A stretch of DNA of 64,000 nucleotides from Polytrichum commune (lineage: Eukaryota; Streptophyta; Polytrichopsida; Polytrichales; Polytrichaceae): the NCBI GenBank assembly GCA_950295325.1, contig OX485805.1, positions 41,374,258-41,438,257 on the forward strand, in the 5' to 3' direction. A program made the position numbers and the translations under genes. Below, piece by piece: positions 25,035 through 37,050 of the stretch (positions are counted from its first letter, which is position 1; each line of letters starts with the position of its first letter). The notes under the pieces are model-generated. The model saw only the letters and a program-made list of their open reading frames with translations, was not told the origin of the DNA and made no database searches.

Positions 25035-25425
25035 AAGACCAAAAGGCGAATGGTTTTGTTAAAGAACTCATTGCGGCTGCCCCCCACCCATCCTTCCCAA
25101 TGAAAGTGAGGCCATTCACATCTTTCTCCATGAATCAAGTTCCCAAAGTCTGGTAAAATCAAAACATAAGCTCACATTACAGCTAATTCATAGTTTGGTA
25201 AATCAAAGTATATTCGGTTCCCAAAGTCTGGTAAATCAAATCTCAAATTATAGCTAATTTGAAGTTTGGCAGGCACGGACGTTGCCCATGTGGCAGCCAC
25301 ATGGCGAAATGCTGACTCATCCCTTTAGCCACTTGCCACACGTGCCCTTGAATCAAACTCAATAACCAATTCAGTCGCATACGTTAATTGCACTGCAATC
25401 AACAATGATTAGACTGGAGGTCCTG
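25035..25425 (+). repeat. Repeat E, copy 1
   Basis: Near-identical to 36728-37050 (landmarks CTCATTGCGGCTGCCCCCC and CCACATGGCGAA). Copy 1 has an extra internal duplication around GTTCCCAAAGTCTGGTAAA. No coding sequence. Confidence 0.75.
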
Positions 25426-25744
25426 TTCTCCCTCTTTAGTATGACACGTTTGGGAAACACAAAAAGTCGTATTATCGCGGTGTCGTCTTCTCATTAATAT
25501 GACAAATGGCGTAAGGTTGTCGTATTATCAAGAAAATGCGAAAATATAAGTAATATGAACTTAAAATTGTATACAACGAGTTTAAACAATATAGATGGTA
25601 TGAAGTAATAACTTCTAACTCCAAACAAATACAAATATTCTCAAGAACTCTTGAAATAGGAATCCAAAGATACCACCGCAATGCGTCGAACACAACTCCA
25701 TTGTTTAATTTCATGTCTTTTTTATAGCAACTACGGGAGTTGAC

Positions 25745-26405
25745 ACTTATTGGAATTAATCATGATTTGAATGGAATTAACTCCTATAAATATAATTTAT
25801 GATTAATTAGGCTTAATTAATTTGGTAAGCATATTTTCTGATTTAATTGGGCTTAATTAGGATTAATCATAATATATTAGACTTAGTTGCATTCAATCTT
25901 ACTTAACTAGTTTAAATGCATATGAAAACTTTGTGATAGTAGAAGGTATTAAGATATATTATATATTAAGATATTATTTTTTCTAATAAATTTTAGTTTC
26001 ATTTTAGAATGACAAAGTCTCTTTCAATTGTAAGTGACAAAAATCATAACCTCAGTGCTAATGAGGATTTTGTAATATTTTTGACATCCAAGTTAGTTAC
26101 ATGCTTTATTGACGGTTTCACTTTGAAAATGAAATCTAGTCAATAGCTTATCGTGTAGCTTATTTACTCAATGGAAGTGAACATATATATTGGATTTGAG
26201 ACCTTGAAAATGAAGTGCACTCAATATGGGATTTGTGGATAAGTAGCCTTCAAAAATGAAAGTACAATAATTTCTTCGAAGTCAGGCGGGCGTGCAGCAA
26301 TTTTCGGTCGAGTGCAGAAAAGTTGACGGGCGGCTGCCCCTGACATAATATTCCCCCACCAGCCCCCCCCCCTAAAAGTTCGTGGGGGAGTATTTAATGT
26401 CCCCC
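25745..26405 (+). mobile_element. 661-bp insertion ending in an R1 repeat
   Basis: Block B at 50000-50030 shows the uninterrupted sequence, so the insertion is delimited. It is bordered by GAC at 25742-25744 and 26406-26408, a possible 3-bp TSD. The right 400 bp are R1, ending in TTTAATGTCCCCC. The ends do not form an obvious inverted repeat, so the class is open. It contains a C-run near 26363. Confidence 0.7.
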
Positions 26406-26544
26406 GACTGGAAGTATGTAACTTAAAGCAGCAGCTTTGAGTTCATGGGGGTTATCATTTTCCATCTTCTAGGCTGAGTCCCTTTGGTTATCGACCCTAC
26501 CACCCACTACACAACTGCACATGTAGAATGGCTCATTTCCACTC

Positions 26545-26760
26545 CACCAAATATGATGTTTAGTGTGACTTATGGTTTAGATTTACACGGTGCTATATCT
26601 TTTCCCTATTGGAATTTTTTTTACCAAGTAAAGTTGTCAATATTCTATAATGTCCAAACTACCAATTTAACATTTGTTGGTAAAATATGAGTTGTACAAT
26701 AGATAGATATAACATTGCGTAGTTTCAAATAGTAAGTGACACTAAATATCATATTAAGTG
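26545..26760. mobile_element. TA-flanked MITE, block C copy 2
   Basis: Paralogue of 11781-11997. Its right terminus was the target of the next insertion, whose TSD AGTGTACT covers the MITE end and its flanking TA. Confidence 0.65.
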
Positions 26761-26780
26761 TACTCTCGGGGGTGCACCTT

Positions 26781-27856
26781 TGTCACCAAAAAGCCTCCAC
26801 CCTTCAATTTCGTCCTAGTCCGAATGGAGAAGTTTATAATGATATGTAGAGATTTCTCTCTTTGTAACACAATGTATGATTCCAATCTATCGTTGGAATA
26901 TACGCAACTTAGCCAAGTCTATACTATGTCTTCTTACACTCCTTAATCTCGAAGTTTGAAAGTTTGAAAGTTTGGACATAGTCTCGGTTTTTTGGCTCTC
27001 AAAAATTCATATGAAGTCCAAAAAATGAGTACTTGGTATCCATGGATAGGTAATAAAGTCTTCTACATGAATATGCAATAATATTTCTACTGCCACAAAG
27101 TATATGGTCGCAATTCTACGCTGTTCCCTTTGAACCTACACTTTTTCACTAGTTTTTGGAAGTTTGGACATAGTCTCGGTTTTTTGGCTCTCAAAAATTC
27201 ATATGAAGTCCAACAAAACTAAACGCTCCAATAAGAGACTTTGCACATCCGCATAAGTATAAGGCTAATCAATGTAAATCCAAGTATTCAAACAAAGCCA
27301 TAAATTGAACTTTAAATCATTCACGCCCAACTATTACTAACAAGAGGTCAAGCCCTCTTCAAGGCCAACTAGCCTTGGCTCCTAACCTTACATCCATGCA
27401 CACACACGTGCTCCTATCTTGCTTCCCACGCACCCACACTTATAACACGTAGAGTGCCAAGGAGCACGAAGGAAAGAGAGGATGAGTGAGGGAAGAATGA
27501 GGGATTATATAGTGAGTTTGAGGGGGTGAGCACCCTCAAGGCTCACGATAAGCCCTCGAGATTTCCTCCTACTTTGTAGGCTCTTATCTTATCTCCTAAG
27601 CCTTCCTCCCTCAAATGATCAACAAGGATCCTAATTCAAACATTCAACTAACCTTGGCTTTCTACCTACCACACTTTACCAAAGTTTGTCCTTCTCCTAC
27701 TTAAATACACTCCACAAAAGCCTAATGATTCAAACTAAGCTTTCTTCAAGCTTGACTCTTTTTATATTTTTGTGAATAATCATAAATCACCAAAACACCA
27801 CTTGTAATGTTTTACAAGTGTTAACAACCAATGTGGGCATCAATTTTGGGCTCACA
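26781..27856 (-). mobile_element. Solo LTR, 1076 bp, family L, nested
   Basis: TSD ACCTT at 26776-26780 and 27857-27861. On the minus strand it begins TGTGAGCCCAAAAT and ends GGTGACA, matching the LTR at 14130-15188 at both ends. Internally it holds a repeated segment of about 65 bp (26960-27027 and 27160-27220, landmark GGACATAGTCTCGG). No internal retrotransposon genes remain. Confidence 0.8.
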
Positions 27857-28087
27857 ACCTTTCATTAAAACCTAGAATCACGTGCGTTCACTGCATACTC
27901 TAAAAAACCCTTATATACAAGTTATTTTTTGTGAAATGAAGTGATACACATACAATTGCAACAATAAATATACAAGTGACAATATGTTTATACAAAAAAA
28001 CATCCATTCATATATAGTCATTAACATAAGTATACAAATATACTTTTGAACAATAATCAACCCCTATAATATGTATAACAAAATATC

Positions 28088-28303
28088 CTAGCTTTCATCA
28101 GCAAAGTCGTTGAAAACTTTTTCATCTCCCGGATGTAACTCATAAACATTTGATTCACCAATATATGTCATTGTAGCCAATGCAATTATTGTCTCTAAGT
28201 CTACCATCAAATGATCAGTAAGATCATATGTCCACTTATTGTTAGCCCCTTTTTGATACCAACATAAACCAATCTCCTTGTTACTTTGAGCTGAACAAAT
28301 CAT
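28088..28303 (-). pseudogene. Transposon-borne ORF remnant
   Basis: Seventy-one codons with CWYQKG, LMVDLETIIALATMTYIGE and YELHPGDE, alignable to 18910-19104. Position near the right terminus is the same in both elements. Function unknown; likely part of the parent element's protein. Confidence 0.45.
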
Positions 28304-30394
28304 TTCAAAACCCTAATACTGCCTCTTTCCCCAATATTACCTTGACACCTTGTACATGGTTCACACTACCCTATAAGGTTGCTAACGAAAATCGTTAATC
28401 CTACTTAATCCTTCATCCAATATGAAAACTTATGATATGTAGTATAGTAACAGTACCATACAAGTACAATTATTGTATACTTTTTAAAGGCCTTCCATAT
28501 ATGTACGTAACTATAAATTATAACATGTATACCATATGTATACGTAATAGGGCAAGGTCCAAATCAATACCCCTCCTGTGCACTCACACATACTCGTACA
28601 TGTTTAGTACAGTGCACCCCCCGAGAGTGTACTAACTTCTTGCAGCTGCATCAGCTAGTAACAACGTTGTGGTTGGTTTCCTAAGACTTACCAAGGGGTA
28701 TTGAAGAGTTAAAATTAATATCTTATAAGTTGCTTGTTGATTCATCCCAATTTGAGTTTATTAGACTAACTTTGGGTATGTACTTTTGATTTATATTTTA
28801 TTGTAGCCAAAATGACAATTACCTGGGCTCTATAACAATAATCAACATTTTCACTCGGCCCTTGCTGAGTTTGTCCTACCCCTCGGTAGATTTTGTGAAC
28901 ATTCACCCAATGTTGGGTCGGGGCTATGTACTTGCATTGTTTATGGTAAAATTGGTGGGCACACTTTTGGGGTGACTTACTGTTCATTGTATTGTATTGT
29001 GGCTCATTAGTAAACATCGTCACTCGTTGACATAACGTGGAACTTTATATTTGAGTGAATGTTTTATATTTTGTGCATCAATTTCTCCACATTCTTGTCT
29101 TACACATGAGATTTCAATGGAGTCTATGTGATTTCGTAGCATATCCAACTTTATGGATTTTTCTATTTTTCATTTTTACCAATAAGATTCAACGAAGAGA
29201 ATTCCTAACAATGGCGATTTCCAACTTTGTTGATGTCTTAAAAAAACATCTTGAATTTTAGATTCAACGTTGCCCATGTAGGACAATTTTGAATTGGATA
29301 TAACTTTGTTGAGAATCTTTCACAAGCACAACATTTTTCATTCATCATAATTAATGTAACTTAGAACACAAACCTCCAATGTTACATATTGTGGGTTGGA
29401 ATATCCAAAGAAAGTATCCATGATGTTTTTAAACTCAGTTTCCTCATTTATAGTATAACCCACATTTCTTACAAGAAACAATGTACATGTCTTGATCGGA
29501 TTTCGTTTCCCATCACCTCCTAGGGGTTACATTGGGAGGCAGTGCACATGAGGGATTCATAGGCTTGTTGTTGATTCATCCAAATTCAATATTGACTAAA
29601 TCGGGATTTTTTTTTTACCCTTATTTGGGTTTGAAATTGGCTAAAACTAGAAATACGTGCTCTCTACATAACAATCAACATTTTCACCCTCTCACTTGGT
29701 AGGTGCTACGAAACGTCACCCTCCCCCACAAACGTCTTGTGGTAGTTCACAATTAAACAAATTGGGTCGTTAATCTTAAACATTAGATTAGGGCCATGGC
29801 TAGATTTTATGTCTATTTCCCTTTGAGTCCCCCCCCCCTTGAATTTGTGATTGGTTTATCTCACTTGAGTTTCACTACATTGATTGTGGGCCACATTATC
29901 AACAAAGTATTCAATAAAAACAATTGAGGATGTATTATGACACATTAGATATGAACATTGTAGGTCACGATATTTATATTGGGTTGAAGTAGTGTGTGTG
30001 GGGAGCATTTACAACAACTCCTTTTAAGCTATTGTATCCATGGAAAGAGCATTTCAAAGATAAACTTTGGTTTTGGTCTAGGAACAAGTTAGTTGTGTCT
30101 CATAAATGACTTGAGTAGGTGGATGAATCGATCATTGTCACAACGTTTATGACATGAATATGAAGCTAAAGTGTCCACTTTTGTGGACCATTAGGGAGGA
30201 GCTACACGGACTATCGTATTGAGTGTTAGGGGTTCTTTTTGTCTTGCTCAGTTTTAATTGTAAACTGCCCGTGTAGTGCATGTCGCCAATACTAAATGTA
30301 AACCTAACATTATTTGTCATTCCTTGTAAATTTTTTGGGGGATATAGACCTACGATGTTGCAATTATTGTCACTGACTAAGTGATTTCCATCCA

Positions 30395-30520
30395 AATTTT
30401 AAGAAAGCATTTAATTACATAAATGCCAAGATTGCAGAATATACCAAACTCAAAGTCGATGAACCGAAAGTAAGTTGGGATGATGGTACTTGCAAACTTA
30501 TTCATAAAGAACATCCTTAG
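30395..30520 (+). pseudogene. Recurrent 41-codon exon-like segment, copy 4
   Basis: Block C copy 2 counterpart of 13763-13888, with the same frame and stop, reading EPKVSWDDGTCKLIHKE. Confidence 0.45.
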
Positions 30521-31069
30521 AAAGGTTACCACACGGACATAAATTACCATACGACACTAAATACAATATTTAGTGTACTTACAACCCGCCCCTTACCAAT
30601 ATTCCCATCATTGTTGTTCCTTTTGTGGCTGGCAAGTCCACATGGGTGGTGTTTGGGTAGAGGGTTGTGTTTTGGCTAGTGGGTGTTGGTGTTTGCGGGT
30701 GGGGGTCACCACAAAGTGTTATGGTGATTGGTTCTTGTTTGCTATGGCTTTCTTTGCAGTAGGCAAGGGTCTTCTTCATGTATGTTGGTTTGTATGCGGT
30801 GTTGTTCGGTTGGTATGGGGTGGCCTAAAACCAAAACCACTTAAAATTTAATATAGCATTTGCGATTCAAAATATGCATCAAGCATTCAATATCAACACA
30901 CATTGTCCTCATATATCTTTAAAAAGACCAAAACCCACAAAAAAAAAGTTCTTGTCCATCAACAATCAAACAACACCACACGTTTGACCTTCTGCTCTTG
31001 ATAAGGCCAAAAATCAAAAAAAAAGAAGCTCGTGGGCCTCAAAAATATGTTGCAAACCAATATTCTCCA

Positions 31070-31195
31070 AATTTTGTGAAAGTATTTAATGACATAAATG
31101 TTATGATTGCAACATATTCCAAACTAAAAGTGGATGAACAGAAAGTAAGTTGGGATGATGGTGCTTGCAAAGTTATTCATAAGGAACATCATTAG
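31070..31195 (+). pseudogene. Recurrent 41-codon exon-like segment, copy 5
   Basis: Counterpart of 15516-15659 with the TAG stop retained. The frame is open upstream to 30998 and includes a KIKKKEARGPQKYV stretch, which suggests the exon extended to the left. Confidence 0.45.
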
Positions 31196-31781
31196 AAAGG
31201 TAATGACACTTAATACAATATTTAGTGTACTTCGTGTGAGAGGGTCACCCAATAAGTGACAAGTTGTCATTTATGGTAAGGTTGAAATTTGGAAAACAAT
31301 GATTGACTGCCACTCGTGCACTAGATTAGGAGTAGAATGATTCTTGTGTGGACCCAAACTGACTAATGGTAAAATAAGTGATCCAGAAAGGATGCATTGA
31401 TTGGTCGGATACGTCCTATTTCACGCCACTTGGGATCACTTTTGAGTGCCATTAAGTTATTTGTTTTATGAGCATTCCTATACAGAGTAGGATATTATAA
31501 TGTTGAAATTAAGGAGACTCTATTATACAACTAGGGAGTTCGACTTACTTGCAATGTTGTGAAACTGCAATTAATTATGTACAAGGAATAAAACTATGAA
31601 ACAACTTGCCAATTCCTCATCATTTCCTCACCTCCGTCTCTGCAAGAAGATTGCACAAATCTTAGCTTCTTCTCACCGTCAATTGTATTTCTACCTTGAG
31701 ATTCACTTTCAGTCTGGAGCATTCTAGATTACAGGCAAGCGTGGAGTGCTGCATGGCGTACCTTAAATTTGGTGCACCATA

Positions 31782-32763
31782 TAGTCAAGACTCTATAAGT
31801 GTTACCCCAATAAGCGTTATAATTTCATATGTGTTAAGAAAATTTTACTGCCCTACAAAAACACATTTGGTCAGACTAGTGAGTGTTCTGTGTTAAGTGT
31901 TATAACACGCTCTACTCCTTTCTTTGTTAATTGCACCTCTATAAGTGTTAATTTTGAGAAAATCAAGATAATAATATATGAGAGCATACATTTAACACAT
32001 GTAATCACATTCATCCCATATTCTTTGGGAAGAATTCAAAATTGTTGGAGGCACACATGTGTTCTTTCGATCTTTATTGAGAGGGAGATTGAGGAAGCTA
32101 GGCGCTTGGTAGAGGTTGATGAAGTTGCTACTTTACTTCATCAATTGACGTTGTTGTCATGTGATAGTGAGGAGGGTGACGTGATGAATGCTCATGAATA
32201 CCTCAATTATGAGATGAAGTTTGATTTAAACAACCCCTATGAACCTACCAATGAGGAGTTTTTGGATATGTATTCCTCAAAACATCAAGAAATTGATGTT
32301 CATGAGGTTATGGCTGATGTGGTAGAAGAAGTTGTAGGATTTAGTGTTGTTGAGCATTCTCTAGAGACTTTGAAGAAATACTTTGAACAAAGACCAAATG
32401 GTGCCCTATCACACATCAAGAGCATTCAAGGACTCCAAAAGAAAGTTCATCCCATCATTTGGAAGCTTCTCGTCAAACTACTATAGACTCTTTCTTTCGG
32501 TTAGTTTAGTTGGAAGAATCTCGTCAAGTTACTACTATATAGATTATTTCATTCAAGTAGTTTAGTTGAATTATGTATTATAATTTCCACTTTCATTTTT
32601 ATTGTTATAAAACGTTATGTTCTTCATTTTCAAAAATTTGAAGTGTTATTTCTATAGATGTTATTAATCATCAGTATGAATTCTATAAGTGCTACTTGTT
32701 ATAATGTTATATATGTTATTGTTTTGCTACTCTTGACCTGTAACATTTATAGAGTCTTGACTG
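31782..32763. mobile_element. 982-bp pogo/Tigger-type element
   Basis: TA duplications at 31780-31781 and 32764-32765. Termini are (T)AGTCAAGACTCTATAA and its complement, of the CAGT...ACTG kind used by pogo elements. The matching site in block C copy 1 (about 16225) is empty, and so is the tandem copy near 33075. It carries the C-terminal part of a transposase (31890-32486), so it is an internally deleted, non-autonomous derivative. Confidence 0.88.
31890..32486 (+). pseudogene. Pogo/Tigger transposase C-terminal fragment
   Basis: From about residue 70 the frame reads as the acidic C-terminal tail of CENP-B-like (Jerky/Tigger) transposases: DEVATLLHQLTLL, then DLNNPYEPTNEEFLDMY, then EVMADVVEE and LETLKKYFEQ. 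The helix-turn-helix and DDE core are missing. The first about 65 codons look non-coding, so the listed start is only the frame limit. Confidence 0.6.
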
Positions 32764-33445
32764 TAATGTGTTTTGGTGTTTCCAAGGCAGACGGTGTCGC
32801 ATGGCAAGGCTTTTTCAAAGGCCTTACACCTTCATGCTGCCTGGCAATGACCAGGTCGTCAACACAGTTTCCATGTGGATGAGATGAGCTTGAGGACCAA
32901 GTCCGGCGGAGATGGCGTCATCACATGCTGCAAAACATTGTCTAACTTAGGCCTCAACATTGGGAGTGGCAGTCCGTAACAGCCCACCTTCTGTTATCGA
33001 GCCCCTGTAATGGTGGCCAAGAACTTTAATAATGAACTTTAACAATGAACTGCGTACCGTAATGTACATTAAATTTGATGTGCAAAAGTGTGTTTTTGTG
33101 TTTCCAAGGCAGACGGTGTCACATGGCAAGGCTTTTCAAAGTCCGGTCGGCCTTATACCTTCGTGTTGCCTGGCAATGACCTGGTCGTCAACGCAGTTTC
33201 CTTGCGGATGAGATGAGCTTGAGGACCAGGTCCGGTGGAGATGGAGATGCTCTGTAACTTAAGCCTAATTACTGGGAGTGGCAGTCGGCAACACTGCCCT
33301 GTGTTTCCCAAGGCCCTGTAATGCCAGCCAACAACTTTCCTGATGAGTTTTGTATGATTTTTCACATCGTGGGAAGCATCATCTCGATCGAGGAGCAGGT
33401 TTGGAATTTGCTACGGTGGGTGGCAGAGAACACTCAACAGAGGCT
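32764..33445 (+). repeat. Tandem duplicate of block C terminal segment
   Basis: Two units (32770-33040 and 33085-33445) share GTGTTTCCAAGGCAGACGG and TGCCTGGCAATGACC. Copy 1 at 16235-16560 has a single unit. Confidence 0.7.
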
Positions 33446-33449
33446 TCAC

Positions 33450-33895
33450 TTATTATGAAGATCAACTTATCTGGCAGGGTGTGTTAGCGGCTGGGGTGAG
33501 ACAACCCGTACACTGGTTCCTTGGAGGCAAGGGTTTAGGCATCCAACAAGGAATGAGTGTATGGCTGGCTTCGCCCAAATCGTGTGTTAGCCAACCCTCT
33601 TGTCATGGATCGTGTCCAAAAGTTAGGATTAATCCTGCTCTCTTTCATCATCTAAAGTAGACGTGTCTAATTCGGTTACTTATCTTAATCGCACACCTTT
33701 GTGTGAGTGGTATGTGGTAAGGTGTGACTTTTCAAAAACGGATACCAAAATAATTAACAAGCGCTTTAACGAGATTGGACTACGTGTTCTAAACATGATA
33801 ACCATTTTAAGCTCAGTAGTCAACATAATTTGTGTGTGTGTGGGGGGGGGGGGCCTATATGACCATTTAATGCGCACAAGAATCTCAATTTGATA
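33450..33895 (+). repeat. Block D partial copy
   Basis: Matches 17075-17455, up to a G-run of about 12 at 33842-33853, then diverges. Confidence 0.75.
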
Positions 33896-35364
33896 ACGTA
33901 TTCGATATTCACATATATGATGAGCTTCAAAAATCATAGAGGAAGTGGCTACAACATCTATTTTAGTTTGCTAACCATCTCATCCTAACCGCGTGTTTCA
34001 TATCTTAAAAGAAGTGGAGTAGTGGGGGAAAAAACACATTATCATTTATGACCCATCTTCCTTACCCAGACAAATCTACTAGACTCATCAAGTGGAACTT
34101 GAAAGAAATGTTCCAATTTGGCTCGGGAAGAGAGGATGATCCCCACATCGTTACACTAAATATTGTATTTAGTGTCACTTACTATTTGGAGTTATAGTAA
34201 TCACACTTGAACCGGAGTTGGTTCAAATGAACCGGAGCCGTTGGTGCAAACTTAGTTGGTAGGTGTGTACTTTACTCAAATTGCTTTCTAGACCCTTTGA
34301 TTTGATGAATTGCAATGGGAAATGGATGAAACTTGAGGCAACTTGCTTGACCGATGTGCAACGATGTGAAATCATTGTAAAGTTGAGCAAGCCGAACATG
34401 CCAAGCAACCATGCACTGGGGTGGGAGTATGAAGTTGGTGAAGGCACCATCCGGAAAGCCTGGGACAATTAGGAGAACATATTGCAAAGAAATCCAACCT
34501 AAAGAAGATCCCCACATCATTACACCTACTGGGAGATGAGGAATGAGGGTGCAAAAACATGCCCTCTATAGGTTATGGATAATTCAACCCAATTTAAATT
34601 CACTTTTCTAATTTGAAGACAAACCTAGCTCGGTGAAAACAAACCTAGATGAGTCACTTTAGACTAGTAGGCTATCGTTGGAGGCAAGTAAAACATTAAT
34701 GAATTGGGAAGATGGTAAGCCATGTAGCAAGCCACTTAGGATTAGTATGCTTGATGTGATTAAATATCATTTTGGCCACATAAGTGAGAAAAAACCGGAG
34801 GTAGAAGGGAATAAGAGTCAAGAACCAATTTCTTGGACTACTCTTAAAACTTCCCCGTATCTAGATAATAGTAGGTAGATCCTAGGATATAATCTCCCAC
34901 ACGATGGATGTAAAAGGAGATTGAGGAGATATGTTCTCTTTTTGAGGATTTCTAGAAGAGCATTACTCATCTACTTGGAAGAAATAAAAGTTATAGACAT
35001 CTAGGCGAGTGGTACATGTGAGGCACCACCTCCCACTATAGAGAGTTAGGATTAGTGTTAGCATACCTTTGTTCACGATAATAGGCTACGTAAGAGCTAG
35101 GTCCTTTGTATCTCTACCATTATGCATACAAGACTTTCAAGCTCAAACTTTCTCCTTACTTATTTGAGGTAGGCGCAAAGTAATTGATAACATAGACATC
35201 ATCAAGTTGATGAGTGCTATGAATAGAAACTCACATGATCCATTTATAGCTGAGATGATAATACAATTATTGTGAATGTGCTAAAAGTATATTATATCAC
35301 ATATATTTGCGATTTCCAAAACACTAAATGTCAATAATATGAGAGGGAATTTGCCCCTTCCGAG
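33896..35364. other. Unassigned DNA
   Basis: One MITE end near 34163 (ACTAAATATTGTATTTAGTG). Short ORFs at 34223-34560 overlap on both strands and show no domain. Nothing else recognised. Confidence 0.4.
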
Positions 35365-35717
35365 CTCGGGGGGGGGGGGGGGGGTAGTCATTGGTTGGAG
35401 TAGCAATATACGTGCGAACAAATGATAGGGTATTTTAAAAACATGGGGGCAAAAAATTATAAATGAACTTAAGAGTAATATAGGGTATCAAAAATGGCAC
35501 TGGATTTCTTTAAAGTACTATAGGGTATGGAATAATAGGTAATTTGGAATTATAAGTAACGCAAGCCATTTTTCTTTTAACCCAAAGTAGAAAATAACAT
35601 AATGATAGCATGTGAAAAAAAGAAGAGAATTGAAAGTAATACCCCCCCTATAAAATAGTGGTTGTTCGCACCTATATCCTTAACTTTTTAACACACTGCC
35701 CCCCCCCCCCCCCCGAG
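35365..35717. mobile_element. 353-bp MITE with polyG and polyC ends
   Basis: Begins CTCGGGG with about 18 G and ends with about 16 C followed by GAG, giving the same inverted termini as 18177-19497. Internal landmarks ATACGTGCG and ATAGGGTAT are shared with that family. I could not find a convincing 8-bp TSD, so the insertion may be old or the flank altered. Confidence 0.65.
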
Positions 35718-36727
35718 TTCTTCAAGAGTTGATAAGAAAATGGAAGGTTAGTAGAGATATTATTACACATGTAAAGAGGAAATCTTGTCTACATGGTAAG
35801 AGAGTGTCCAACAACAACTTGATCATTATATATAAAAAATTCCATACATGTTTCATCGAAAAGAAATTCCGATAACCAAGACTAACAATTAGGAGAATAA
35901 GAAGAGAGTAGAGAGATATTTTTTTTGAAACCGGAATTAACTTTAAAGGCCCCAAACTGCACTGAATATGATATTTAGTGTCACTTACTATTTGAAATCA
36001 CGCAATGCTATACCTATTTATTGTATATCTCATATTTAGTATAATGTATTGGTTTTGGACCCCAAGTTTCTCGGACATGGACCCTAATGTAAACCCTCCA
36101 TTATAGAGGTTGCGAGCTCAAAATTTGAATATTTGAAACCAATTGATCAACTATAAAGGTGCCATTGTCAGTACACTGAACATGCTTGTTGCTGTAACTT
36201 TGTGAATGATGTGAGTTCTTGTGTGGACTTGCGGGTCCAAGATACTGCTGAAGACAATCAAATTCACTATTTGACATATAAAGACGTTGTGTGAGCATGT
36301 TTGTTATTGTTGTGTAAGTATGTGCTCTTACTTGTTTACTACAATTAAATTGGTGCATTATTACAATTACTATTACAATGAAAGCCCATATATTGGATAT
36401 TTGAAATATGTCAGGAAATTATATAAATTGTTTTCCTCTCTTCAGTGTTAGCCATGATGATGTGCCTAAGACACTTAGGCACATCACAAAATCTATAACT
36501 TTGTTTATTTATTTGCATAGTAACCACAATAAACATAACCGTTATTCTTTTTACCTTTTAGTTAATACATAAAAATTGTAATGTTGAAAAATTAGTGTGG
36601 GGAACCTAACTGCATATATTAGTGTAGAGGGGGAACGTTTTACACACCCCCATGGCATGTGTAAGTTGGGAAATGAAGCCCGTCTTTTAGGGTTTAGATA
36701 GTCTACCCTCTCTAAGCGGTAACTCTT
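35718..36727. other. Unassigned DNA with a dispersed repeat
   Basis: 35930-36370 matches 22720-22990, including half of the TA-flanked MITE. No gene seen. Confidence 0.4.
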
Positions 36728-37050
36728 TAAAAAACCAAAAGACAAATGGTTTTGTGAAAGAACTCATTGCGGCTGCCCCCCACCCATCCTTCCCAATGAG
36801 AGTGAGGCAATTCACATCTTTCTCCATGAATCAAGTTCCCAAAGTCTGGTAAAATTAAAACATTAGCTCACATTATAGCCAATTTAAAGTTTGGGAGGCA
36901 GGGATGTTGCCCATGTGGCAGCCACATGGCGAAGTGCTGACTCATCCCTTTAGCCACTTGCCACACGTGCCCTTGAATCAAACTCAATAACCAATTCAGT
37001 CGCATACGTTAATTGCACTGCAATCAACAATAATCAGCTACTGGAGGTAC
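36728..37050 (+). repeat. Repeat E, copy 2
   Basis: Direct copy of 25035-25425 without its internal duplication. Confidence 0.75.

Larger units (their letters stand above)
26765..28625. mobile_element. hAT-like element with G-rich termini, carrying a nested LTR
   Basis: TSD AGTGTACT at 26757-26764 and 28626-28633; block C copy 1 has it once (11994-12001). TIR CTCGGGGGTGCAC on the left and the complement of GTGCACCCCCCGAG on the right. Removing the nested LTR (26781-27856 plus 5 bp) leaves about 780 bp. It carries a minus-strand ORF remnant (28303-28088) related to that of 18177-19497. Confidence 0.9.
26406..33445 (+). repeat. Block C, copy 2
   Basis: Paralogue of 11646-16560. It gained a nested hAT-like element (26765-28625) and a pogo element (31782-32763), and duplicates its last about 270 bp in tandem (32770-33040 and 33085-33445). 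Confidence 0.85.

Noticed and set aside
13763-31195. A CRISPR-like or tandem array made of the recurrent 126-bp segment
   Set aside because: Copies are 0.7-8 kb apart, irregularly spaced and carried by larger duplicated blocks in a eukaryotic genome.
35357-35725. An 8-bp TSD for the 353-bp polyG MITE
   Set aside because: CTTCCGAG on the left and TTCTTCAA on the right do not match; I do not claim a TSD there.
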